The position numbers were made by a program, and so were the translations under genes. A DNA stretch of 64,000 nucleotides from Aptenodytes patagonicus (lineage: Eukaryota; Chordata; Aves; Sphenisciformes; Spheniscidae), in the NCBI RefSeq assembly GCF_965638725.1, contig NC_134961.1:5052641-5116640 (forward strand). The letters run 5' to 3'. The notes under the pieces were generated by a model that was not told where the DNA came from, searched no databases, and saw only the letters and a program-made list of their open reading frames with translations. Below are positions 24,888 through 35,500 of this stretch, piece after piece (the first letter of the stretch is position 1; each line of letters begins with the position of its first letter).

Positions 24888-27800
24888 CTTGATAATAAAC
24901 AGCATATTTCAATGCAGTTACAATAAGAGCACAGGCTATGACACAGTTAAAGTTGAGGAAATTTGCCCTTCTCTGCCAAACGCAACTGTGTCCTCTGTTC
25001 CCAAGAGTGCACAGCAGCGGGCCGGGGTAGGAGGCAACGTAAGGCATCGGCTTCATGCGCGACTTTCACCTGGCTCTAAGCTATGTTGGTGCAGGTGATC
25101 AGTTCAATCAAATGGCTGCACAAAATAACCCTACAGAGGTCTAGAAAGAAACTTGGAATAAAATAATGAGGTTTTGTAATGCTTTAACACTGCTTCTAGA
25201 GTCCTCTCAGGTGTATACGCTATTAAACTCTGAGAGACAAGCGCGGCTGCTTGCTGGTGTGGTTTGGGGGGATTTATGGGGGTAAACTAGGTAAATTTCT
25301 TATAGCCCAGGTATTTGAAGTTTACCTCAGAACTCTGAATACAGGCTGCCAGTTTGAGTAGGAGGGTAAGGCACTCTGCGACCACCTCTGCTGTAGACTG
25401 CGATTGCGTCGAGCCTTGCGGACACGTCACGGGAGACGTTGCTATTGCCACGTACCAGTCTGGGAACAGTCTGGTGGGGATGTTATGTGCCACCACTAAA
25501 ACTTTAATTTCCTGGAGTAAAGCACTGAGTGGAAAGAGAGTGAATTCCATCCTAAAGTACAGCGAGGAGTTTTTATCGGATGGTCCATTACATAACCTGT
25601 GCAGTGAGTTGTTGGCATTCCTAGAGCTATGCTAGAGCATTGTACGTGTACAGCGTGGTACACCCCTCCCACCCCAGCCAGCAGAAACCTTTCCTCATTG
25701 TACTCCGACATACTGTGCAAGGGTCTTGAGTGGACTGGTCAGACGTGAGGGTAAGAAACGAGCGAAAGAGCAGTAGGGATTTAATAAGCAAATGCAGGAG
25801 TGTGATGGTAGCTTGCTTTGATAGGAATTCCATTCACAGCAAAGAAAATGATGCAGTTTTCATGAACCTGGATTTCAGTGAATTAATACGGGGCCCTAGA
25901 GAAACACCCAGGTTAAGCTAAAGACAATAATTGACTGAACTCTGTGGGACTGGTTAGGTAGCGTTGAAAGGACAAATAGCAGGCTGGAAAGCAGTGACTA
26001 ACACTCGATAATTTCTGGAATTCCAGTGCGTACATCTACAAATGCTTACAAAGCAGGGTACAGAAATAATAACGACCGATTCCTAAGGAAGGAATTTTCC
26101 TGCTTTCTGAAACCTGTGAAGGCCGTTGACAGTTGAAGTCCTGGTGTCTTGAAGATGGACTGCAGGGGGCTGGGCAAGAGCCTGCTGTCAGCTGCTGACT
26201 GCATCCAGAAAAGATGTTAGCTGGAAAATGTCCGCTCCTCGGTGATCAACAGGTATTCAATGGAAGAATAAAAGCTTGATGTAATCGTAGCTAACGTTCA
26301 GTTTAACCTTAAGGAAGCATTCCACCACTTCAGCTAAAATTGTGTTTCATCTAAGTGATGCGAAACACTTACCTATGACCTTGATTTTGGAGAGAAGCTA
26401 AATCTTGGATGATGAGATGGATTGTGCTACTGCAAGACTGCAGAGGAAAGGGTAGGGTTTTTACAGAATTGTGCATTACAAACTAATTTGTGAATATAAA
26501 AATAATTCATCAGCTGCCCTACACGGGCTTTCCCTTTGAGTCACAGGCGCTGAGGACAACGCACGTGGTTCCCATTACGTCTGACAGAACATGTCATCTA
26601 ATTCTGTCAGATCAATGTGCTGGGGCAGTTATCTGAAGCATTGGGTGGAGCAAATCCCCGGGGGGAAGCTACTGAACCCACCACACCATTATTCAGGTCT
26701 TTAAGTCTATGTATGGAGTAAGAGATGGTTATACGTTTGTAGTTAGCTGGATCTTAGAAGCCAAATTTGTACAAAGATGAATCAAGGTTACTTGATCGCA
26801 CTAGGAATTTCTGTAACTTACCTCTACTACATGAAAAATACAGCCGGAATAGAGAAGTAGCAGACCCGAGACTTGTTCTCTTGAGTGGTCTTCTAAAGCA
26901 TCTTCAAACAGTCCTCTGTGATAACCTTGTTTCAAAAGAAAAACTGGCAGTTTGTCAGTTTATAGCGATAGCTCCGGCAAGTCAGTGGTGTGTGGTCTGT
27001 TCTGTGTTCTCTCTGCTGCCACAGACAACAGATTCACAGATTACGCTTTTATTACTCAGACAAAACATGAAAGGATTGCTACCATGGGAATCTCTTCTTG
27101 ACATATGCACCGATGCAATTCGCATTAGATCCTAAAACTGCACCAAACCCTGCAATATTTCAGTAGCTGAAGTCTAAAATTCCCAGTAGCATTTCCTTCT
27201 TTAAAGATGTAGTTACACCTGTGTTGCTGTAGATAGATCACCTGAAGGTCCCAAATGTAGAGCACTTCACAACTCTTGCATGTGCAGTTGAATCCTTGCC
27301 TCTGCTCGACACTGGCGCTAGCTGATACAGGTGTTTAAAAAAAATTAAATTGCCTTAATGTATCTCACTCATCAGACAAAACATTTGGTATACGTTAGTT
27401 GCCTGAGTCATACGTAAAGTCGGTCGCAAAAACAATCTCAGACTTTGAAAGTAAATCTCTCTCTCTCTCTCCCTCAGGGTTTCTAATCGTCGTGTTTCAT
27501 TTGCTTAGGAAGGATTCCCAAGCGACAAAACTGTATGGTTTAACAAAATACCACTTCCTCACTTTATGGGCTACTGCAAGGCTTGTGCGGCCCCCCCTGC
27601 TCCGCGCCGTCCGTTACGTTACTCCGTGCACACGCAGCGCCAGAAGCTTTAGTCGGTGGCACCTGCTGCAGCCGCGCGACGCGTGCAGTTTTCATGGGTT
27701 CTACGACACGGTACGGCCGGCGAGCGTGAGCCGCGAGCACAGGCGGCGGGGTTCCCCGAGCACCAGCGCTCAGCGAGGGCCCGGCCGCTCCCGGTCGCGC

Positions 27801-28185
27801 CCGGCGGCGGCTCCCGCCCGCCGGCTCCGCCTCAGCGGGGGAGATCGGCGTGAGCGGCTTTGCGTGAGGCCGCGCGTCCCCTCCCGGCCGCGGCACCCAC
27901 CTGCCACCTCCGCCGCCGCCGCCCCCTCGCCCAGCCGGGCCACCACCAGCAGCCTGTGCAGCGGGAACCGGCACTGCGGGCGGGAGAGGGGAGGAGAGGG
28001 GAGGGGGAGGCCCGCTCGCACCGCCCGGCCCTCGGCGGGGAGCCCCGGCCCCGCCGCCGCCGCCTCCTCCCCACCTCCGCGGCGCGGTCCAGCCGCTCCC
28101 GCCGCACGGCCAGCAGGTTCTGCCGCCCCAGCGCCGCGGGCTCCGGCGAGGCCGGCCGCCCCAGCGCCGGGGCCTCCTCCGACAT
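24708..28185 (-). CDS. TEX47-like protein with BLUF-type fold, 6 exons, 239 aa
   Basis: Exons in transcript order: 28075-28185, 27901-27973, 26822-26913, 26373-26437, 25326-25524, 24708-24887. The sum is 720 nt; all junctions are GT-AG and every phase closes. Seen: a short charged N-terminus (MSEEAPALGRPASPEPAAL), then PLHRLLVVARL, QVSGLLLLYSGCIFHVVE, STIHLIIQDLASLQNQGH, QEIKVLVVAHNIPTRLFPDW, an amphipathic LTLLLKLAACIQ helix and a tail PEDFLRIYLSPSQPALDSG. From memory of the families, the order and spacing of these blocks fit the BLUF fold (beta1, helix, beta2-3, helix, beta4-5), and the block after it resembles testis-expressed protein 47 (TEX47, C7orf62). Function in vertebrates is not established. 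Start chosen as the ATG at 28185 in a CpG-rich region; it is the weakest part of the model. No disabling change was seen. It could be a TEX47 paralogue rather than the orthologue. Confidence 0.75.
25326..25524 (-). CDS. TEX47-like exon 5
   Basis: 199-nt exon starting after CCACTCAG, encoding ALLQEIKVLVVAHNIPTRLF then PDWYVAIA and a polar/helical segment to CIQSSE, donor GAG/GTAAAC. The Trp in PDW matches the conserved Trp of BLUF strand 5. A second AG 13 bp further (CTCCAG) would break the frame from exon 4. Confidence 0.88.
26373..26437 (-). CDS. TEX47-like exon 4
   Basis: 65-nt exon SCSSTIHLIIQDLASLQNQGH plus two bases, acceptor CCCTTTCCTCTGCAG, donor AG/GTAAGT. It encodes the second helix of the fold and joins exon 5 as a split Ser codon. 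Confidence 0.85.
26822..26913 (-). CDS. TEX47-like exon 3 (core SGLLLLY..FHVVE)
   Basis: Reads LFEDALEDHSREQVSGLLLL and continues to HVVE, then donor GAG/GTAAGT. The acceptor is CACAGAG/GA: two AGs lie 2 bp apart, and only the downstream one keeps the phase with exon 2. A TTTTTCTTTT tract precedes it. The block aligns with BLUF TGLLxYxxxxFxQxLEG. Confidence 0.85.
27901..27973 (-). CDS. TEX47-like exon 2 (first strand of the BLUF-type fold)
   Basis: A very strong pyrimidine tract and CCCGCAG acceptor precede CRFPLHRLLVVARLGEG; donor GCAG/GTGGGT follows. In BLUF proteins the equivalent beta strand carries the flavin-side Tyr, in the pattern LYRLIY; here that position is Val. Confidence 0.75.
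28075..28185 (-). CDS. TEX47-like exon 1 (start codon)
   Basis: ATG at 28185-28183, then 37 codons ending ..RRERLDRAAE at donor GAG/GTGGGG. Phase 0 at the end fits exon 2. Because the exon lies in a GC-rich stretch open in several frames, the start is supported only by this splice fit and by helical composition. Confidence 0.55.
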
Positions 28186-28299
28186 GGCCGGCGCGGCCGC
28201 GGGGGCCTGGAGCCCGCGAGGGGCCGGTGGAGCCCGCGAGCGGCCGCGCTGGGCCCGAAGCCTCGGGCAGCCACCCCGCAGCCCCACACACTCCAGGCA

Positions 28300-29371
28300 G
28301 GCAGGGAGCGGCTCTCGCTCTTTAATGAGTTTTATCTGCAGCTACACAAAGCCCCGGGGGAGAGGGGGCAGGCTGAATGACACCTCCAGCACAGCCCAGC
28401 CCAGCCCGCCTGCCCTCCCCTGGGGATGGACGTTACGTGGAAGGTGGTTGTTGGTCCCGGCCGAGGGTTTTCACGGTGTGGAAGTGCTCACAGAATGGCT
28501 GCGGGGTGCCTGGCCCTCCCCAGGAGGCGAGGGGGTGCTGCCAGGCCCCCGCACTGCCCTCGTCCCCGGCAGCACCCGGTGGGTTTGGGCTGGTTTAGTC
28601 CCTTCAGGTGGCCCTGATGACACTTTTGGGGCAGTTTTCACGCTGGGTGCTGGCGTTGGTCGGTGTCCGCTCGCTGCCCGGCCCCGCCATCGCAGCGCTG
28701 CAAGCGGTGCTGGCGCTGTGCCGGGAGGCTGTAACACCGGCGGGCCGCAACGCAGGCGGGCCGCGAGAGCTGCGTTAACTCAGCACAAACTCACAGCAAT
28801 GTCAGCGGGCCCGTCAGCACTAATGGCACACGCGCTTCTGCCCGCTGCGCTGACGGAGGGAGCTAAACCGGCACGGCTGAGCCAGCGAGGCACGGCTTGC
28901 TGCTCCGACAGAGCACAGACAGCAGGCGTTGGCCGTCCCGCGGGCGCTCGCCCCTCCAGGGTAGAGGAGCTGAACCAAAGGGGAAACAAGTGCTTGTAGC
29001 TGGTTATAGAGGCATAAATAGGAACAGAATCCAGACTTCCTGAATTCCAGGCAGTGCTCTAACCCGAAAGAGCGTAATTAAATATTTAAAATAACCAAAC
29101 AAACCTCTTCTGCCTAGCTGCCTTCCTTGGCTCTTTACACCCTTCTTGTTGTTGCCAGTTCAGGTCCAACAGTGATGGTGCCGAGCACTCGGCACCTTTC
29201 ACAGCCAGGCCCCCATTAGAAATAAGGAAAGGATTAGGGAGGAGGGTCTGTCTTCTTAAATAAAGAAATAAAATTTAGAAAGCATTAAGAATTACATTAA
29301 CCCTCTGCTAATTATTATTATTTACACCAATTAAAATTAGTTGGTGTCATCTGGAATCGAATGGCCAACTG
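28300..29371 (-). other. SLC5A11: SLC5A11 3' UTR (predicted)
   Basis: Sequence between the SLC5A11 stop (29372-29374) and the first minus-strand poly(A) hexamer, ATTAAA at 28326-28321. No coding segment was found in it. The extent is inferred from the hexamer alone. Confidence 0.5.
28321..28326 (-). terminator. SLC5A11: candidate SLC5A11 poly(A) hexamer ATTAAA
   Basis: TTTAAT on the plus strand. No AATAAA on the minus strand was found between here and the stop codon. GT-rich sequence (GAGTGTGTGGGG) follows within 60 bp. Confidence 0.45.
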
Positions 29372-29592
29372 CTATGCGAAGTAGGCCCAGAGAAAGAGCC
29401 CGGCACATACACATAATAGCAAGTTGATATTCAGGATGTGTTTCACCAGCGGTTTCTCCTCCAGGGAAGCCACGGGAAGCGGCTCGGGTTTAGTCGGCGC
29501 CGCGTTCTCGGCATTTTCCTGTTTGCGCTCCATCCCGCAGAGCCACAGAAAGGCGGTCATCAGCTTCGAGTTCCCTTTGGCGTTAGTCGTAC
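29372..29592 (-). CDS. SLC5A11: SLC5A11 last coding exon
   Basis: Acceptor TTTTTAG, then [20 protein letters not shown], a charged linker, [20 protein letters not shown] and the terminal helix ending WAYFA plus TAG. The C-terminus matches the human one (..IWGYFA). Confidence 0.95.
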
Positions 29593-32500
29593 CTAAAAAG
29601 ACAGGCAATAGTGAGGTATATATCTCACCAACAAAACACATCCCAGGAATGTATCAGTGTGGTGCTGTGCAAAGGGTTTTGATGCAAAAACGCACCAGCG
29701 TTCTTTAAGTGAATACACTAGCTACACTGAGGTGTAGGAAGCCCTTCGAGTAGCATCTTTTGGGACTGTAGTACCAATTTCGTTCTTCCCTGGAGCTCTG
29801 AGCTCAAGTTCTGCGGTTCCCAACTTTTAATAAACAGTAACAGTAGACCAAACCTAAAAGCTCAGCTGGAGCTGCTTGGTGCCCACCAGCTCCCTCTCGC
29901 ACGTGCGTGCTCTAGTCCGTTTAGGGTTACTCCACGCCACACACGTGTAAACGGAATTCTCCCAGCTCTGGGTGCGGGTCAGAGCACACACGACTAAATG
30001 CTGGGAAGACGGCACTCCTGCACAACGAATGTGAGACTTCCCAGCAGCTGGGAGAGCTGCGCAGTAATTCATTAACTTACTGATCTTTTCAACAGCTTTG
30101 TATAGATCACAGGAATACGCAGCAAACGCTGCAAAGTTACATAAACAGCGTCCCAAGCCTGGCAAAAACAAGTGATGACAACCATCGCTGGAAAATGCAG
30201 AATGAGTTGCTATGCATGTTTGTACCTAATACCGACAAGTACAAGTTTTAAAAAATGTAAATCCTCCTTCACTGATCTGTCAAGAACTCCGCCCAGGGCT
30301 CTGGGTTCTCCCTGCTGCTAGAGTCGATCAGAAAACATCACTGAAAAACAGAAATGGAATTTCATGAAAATAATTGTGTTTTTCCTCCACCCTCCCCTTT
30401 TTCAACCAGTTCTCCTTGCAGCAGGTGCAAGCAGCACCACTCTAGTGCAGGATAACGGGCATGGCTTTCTGTATCCCATCCAGCTCCTTCTTGATTTCAA
30501 GCATATCTAATGCCATCGAGAGATGGAAAAGAAACTAAACTTCTGCTTAGGTAACACTGTCAGGTAAAAACCTTTTAGCATGCCCTGAAGTTACAGAAAT
30601 CCAGAGGAAGTAGTTTTAACGTTTCTTGTCTTCAAAGGCTTTACATAACGCCTAGGGTTGTTAAGTGTAGGTATTACTGAATACGATGTTGGAGCACTTA
30701 CATTTATTATCATTTGAACTATTTTCAGAAGCAATGCTTATATCAATCTGGAGAGCTGGACGCTCAGCTTCACACACTCCTTTTGCAGCATCAGGGGAAG
30801 GGCTGACTGCTAGGTCTTTCTTGACTGGTAGATCCCCACGTGTGAACCAGGTAAGCCGACTTATCTGATGGCATGAAGAGTGGTGTTAAAGAAAACTGCT
30901 TTCATGGTTGTTTCAAGGACTACCTCAGCAGTAGAGCAGCCTGCAGAGAGAATACTTAGAGGGGCTGAAATCTGTTCTCCCGCTCTGTTGGAGCAGGTGA
31001 ACAGCAAAGTGCTCAGCTGGTAACTACGGAAGCGATGGCTACCACCGGCATGTTGGGTTTAGCTTTGTCTGGAACACGGTAGCTGTTTGTACAGATACAC
31101 TCTCTGAAGGATGGCGTTCTTCACTCTCTGTTACTGAGGAGGAGACATTTCTGCACGGGACCATCACTGGATGCAGACTGAGAGCGGGTCAGTGAAGGGA
31201 GCAAAAGAATGGAAATTGTGGCCGGGGAGGAATGATTCAAAGAGCTGGGGTTGCTGAGAGAAGAGAAGACAGGTGGGAAATATGGTAGTTTTCTTCAAAT
31301 ACGTAAAAGATTCATTAAAGAGGAATGTTCTCAATATCAACGACAGGGCGGACAGGAAGGGATGAGCACAACATGAAGCTGGAAAGATTCAGGTTGGAGA
31401 TGAGGAAAAACTGCTAGCGGAAGGGGAGGTGAGCTCTCGATTTGATCACACACCTCCCTGGGCATTCTCCCTCTCGGGGGACTTTTAAGAATAAAAGTTC
31501 GCCAGGTCTTTCAGAAATACGTCAGGTTAGTCCTGTCTCGAAGCAAGAGGATGCGTTGGCTGTATGATTTCTGAAGGTCCCTCTGGCCCTTCTTTCTGCT
31601 ATTAATGTTTTTCTGTAGCCTCGGTATGTCTATTGAAAATAGTCGAACTGGCACAAACCTGTTCCAGAGGAAGTGTGCTCTCTGCCCTTGATTTCTCTTT
31701 TCTGCGAGTAAAAATGGTTCCTCACTAAATTAGTAAGAGAGTTGATAAAGATGACCCAGAAGCTGGAATTTCTTGGAAAATAGAGGGAAAAAGCTAATTT
31801 GTCATGGATTAAACAGACGTTTGAAACTTAAGAACAGCTCTTGGTAGCATCTACCGTTGACCAGTTTCCAGGGTGGGACTCTGGATTTATGGGACCAAAA
31901 TCTTACATGGCAGCAGGGTGCTGGAGCAGAGGAGGGATTGCTGTTACAGGTTATTGCAAGTGTGGTCGTAAATAAAGAATGAATGGAAACTTCCATTTCT
32001 AGATTATTTATCCCCACGTTATTCCCGTGGATGTAGTGTGGGGCATCCTGGACACCATTTACAAATAACAAAAGAAATCTGAAGGGGTGACGCACCATTT
32101 CTTCCGAGGGGGGTTCTGTGAGCATGCTCACGACCAGCACAGTGAGCGTGGAGATCGCGGCCAGGACCATGGAGAAGTAGAGATAGTGCATGTACTTCAC
32201 CACGCCTGGTCGGAGGTCGGTCTCGCCGCACTGGGGCTCTGGGTAGATGAAGTCCAGCACCAGCCGAATGACGCCCAGCAGCAGCCCGATCACCAGGCCC
32301 CAGAACGCGCCCTAGGAAAGGAAGGATATTCTTTTTTGGAGCAAGCGGCGTGCATCCACCCAGGGTCCAGGGCTATACCCATGTTCTCAGGCTATAAGCT
32401 GGCCAGGCTTCCTCCTTGCTGTTTTTTTGGTGGGCTTCCCTCTCCTCCCTTTTCTGCTCTTGCTATCTAGGTCTGCCAGTGCTGTTACAGTAGCCTGCTA

Positions 32501-35500
32501 CCTCTCCTCCATGGGGTCAAATGGGTCAATAATTTTGGTATGGAGGGGAAGGATAACATCTTATGCCAGAATACTCTTGAAGAGTGATATTTGTGTCCTA
32601 ATGGTTGCCTTAACCCTGGGGGGGCTGACAACTGCTCTCCGCCTAACCGAAGCCCGGCTTGGGAAGACTTTACCCTTTACCCAGCACCAGCCTTTGTGGA
32701 GAAACTGGAGGTTTCGGACTCCTGATGCCGGTTGGTCTGGCTCCTTCACTCTCTGGGCTCACTGTGCCTTCTGTAGCCCCCCCGATGCAGATGATACAAG
32801 TCCATGAAATAAACAAGCTGCTGGCTAATAAGCCCCTAACAGGCTTCAAGATTTCTGAAGGACACCCTGCAAGGGAGCGATGCAGCCATCTCGCTCCTTC
32901 TGAAATGCCAGTGGGTCTTTGAAAAACAGCAGGAATTGCTCCCTCCTGTGTGGGTGATGGTTGCTTGGGTTGTGCAGAGGTCTGGGTGCATTCGTTCTCC
33001 CGAACACTACAAGAGGCGGCAGAACTGGAGCCTGGGGTGGTGGTTGGAACTGCAGGGCTCTCACGAGGACAGCAAGGCCACAGAGGCGACTGTGCTGAGC
33101 ACAGCAGAGCCATTACCTTTTCATTCGCTCTTTTCCAGAAGCAACCCAGTATAAACACCATTGCCACGGGGGGCTGCAGGTAGGAGCTGATCGACTGGAT
33201 GTAAATAAAGAGCTGCCCCCCCTGGCCAGCCTGTACCAGCGGGATCCACAGGATGGAGACCACAGTGAGCAGCAGCACAAAGACCCTGTGCAAGAAAAAG
33301 ATGCCATTACTGTTAGTTCAGACCATTCTTTCCCGATGGCTCAGCTTGCAAGACTCTGACTGAGATCTCTCGTAACCATAAGGCCCCCACTCTAGTCCTC
33401 CACCAAACCTGTGCAATAGGAAGATACTACGTGTGTGCAGGGGCAGCAGGCTGCGAGGTGTGCCGAGATGTGTCTCTAATGCTCAGGCTCTGATAGAACA
33501 TGCATGTCCTAGTTCTCCCTACCTGCCAACGATCATGAGTTCCCACTCGGAGCAACGAGGACGGAAGTGTTTCCAGAGGTCCATGGTGAAAATGGTGCTG
33601 GCACTATTAAAGATGGAAGTCAGGGAGGACATGAGAGCTGCTATCATCACTGACATCATCAGGCCCCTGAGTCCTGGAAACAGAAGGAGAAGTACAGCCG
33701 CCCTGAGGAATCCCCAATAACCCCACTGTAGGATGCCCTCAAATTCTTCTTTGAACTAGAGCAGGCTTTCAAAAATGTTTTTAGCCCCGATTTTAAAGTG
33801 GCAGTGATAGGGAGGTGTTAACAGTTGATTCTCATGATTAAACATCTGCACTTTATCTCTTATCCAAATTTGGCTGAATTAGACCTCTGGATACGGGATC
33901 ATCACCCATCTCTCCTGTTGCATGCTGTCCTTTGCCACTGTCTCACCAAGCCCAACATAAAGCCCGCTGAAATTATAGTTGCAGGGTATTTTCCTCTCTG
34001 AACTTCTCTCACAGATGCCTTTTGGCTGGTGCATACCCATCAGTGCCAGCGCCGTTACCAGGCTCCTTACCTACAGGCAGAAGTTCTATGACCAGCTTAG
34101 GATAAGCAATATCAGAACAGCCAGACGGGTTGCCACAGATTTTTCGGCAAATTTCCGCATCTGCACAAGCCACCAGATCTAAAATAGGCAGGGGGGAGTG
34201 AGAGGCAGTATTCCGTAGCCACAATAAGCCAATATATCTAAACAAGTTAGTCTATTGAATGTTTTACACTGCTTTCTAAGTGAAATACTGGATATTGGAA
34301 AGCTTCCAGCAAGTAACGCAGGACTATCCCAACACAACGAGGTAAGGGCAGCACTGGGCTTCCCCGTTTTCCCTTTTTTCCCTTCCATGCAAAAGATACT
34401 ACCAGTATAGATAGCTGACCTGCTTTGCATGTCTGATTCTTCTCTAGGAATGTTGCTCCCATGAGGACTAAGGCTCTCCACCAGCCTCTAGCACACACCC
34501 TCACGGCCAGGCACATCCACACGTTCCCACCCGGTGAGCAGTTTACAACATTCAAGGTGGTATGTCAGGATTACTCTGAGTGCCTCAAACTTAAATTGCA
34601 GGAGGAGTAACGTGCTGGGTGCAGGAGGGGCCCGAGTGCATGATCAAAACGCAGAGCAGCTGCAGGTAGCAAGGTCAGAATAGATCGGCACAGCTGTTGT
34701 GAGTACGGATGACGGCCAACGGCTCTAGCACACGGAGCAGCGCGTTGTGCAATGTGTGTCTGGGGTCTGCTGTAGGAGGATGGGCATTCTCCAGCTTATA
34801 ACTGGAAGAAAATTTCTTCATACTGTGGGCATTTGATGCATTGCAACCTTTTAACTTATTTGGTAAAGGCTGTTCCAGCTCCATAGAGTAGGCACAACCA
34901 GTAATGATAAATAGAGGGAACAGATCTCTCCTTCAGCACTTACCTGGGAAGAGAATCCGGCTGATCATGCCCGGCATTACCATCATAAAGAGGGGCAAAA
35001 TTTTCAAGTAGGAGGTCATCAAGGAGCCTCCTTTGGCATGGGAGAGGTTTTTAGCAGCAAGGGACCTCTGAACGATGACCTAGAAATTAAGAAATGTGTT
35101 TGGTCCGCTGTCAGCAGAGAGGAGCTAGCTGTAGATGATGTGATACCGATTGCATTTGTGTGTATACTTTGTCCTCCTCTAAACTATTGAAATCTTAGAA
35201 GGGTGAACACAGACCTTGGCTGTAGCTTTATAACTCTTGCTTCAGATCCTGAGTACCTTACAGAAACGTAGGTTTCTGACAGGCATTGCTTGTGTCATCA
35301 AATCTGAGCCTTGCTTCTGCAGTATGCTGTGTTGCATAATCCGCTCCTTAAACTAACCATACTCAGGCTTAGAATTTTATTTTCTTCTTCTGTTGTTGGG
35401 GGCTTCCCTGACCCGATGGCTAGATCTGGCCAGTTCAGCAGTCCTCCTGTCAAAGCAGGACAGAGTCTGAGACAAGCAAAATGAGTTAAATAAAAGAGTA

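Larger units (their letters stand above)
27560..28320. promoter_or_regulatory. CpG-rich island at the TEX47-like 5' end
   Basis: Very GC-rich sequence full of CpG dinucleotides, in sharp contrast to the AT-rich DNA to its left. It covers exons 1-2 of the minus-strand gene and the presumed promoter. GC-rich, CpG-containing sequence continues more weakly to about 28980. No TATA box was identified. Confidence 0.8.

Noticed and set aside
25511..25511. CTCCAG as acceptor of TEX47-like exon 5
   Set aside because: It would leave exon 4 out of frame. The CACTCAG acceptor 13 bp upstream (exon start 25524) joins exon 4 in phase.
26767..27135. 122-codon plus-strand open frame
   Set aside because: It is antisense to TEX47-like exon 3 and its flanks. 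It has no start context or splice partners on the plus strand, whereas the minus strand gives an exon that fits a six-exon gene in phase.
27399..28325. 308-codon plus-strand open frame through the CpG-rich region
   Set aside because: Low-complexity Arg/Pro/Ala translation typical of open frames in CpG-rich DNA. The minus strand carries exons 1 and 2 of the TEX47-like gene.
32019..32293. Extension of SLC5A11 exon 32096-32311 past its donor
   Set aside because: The frame runs on into the intron ([10 protein letters not shown]...), but the donor ATG/GTGCGT joined to the exon at 30864 restores the conserved LTWFTR sequence, so the extension is intronic.
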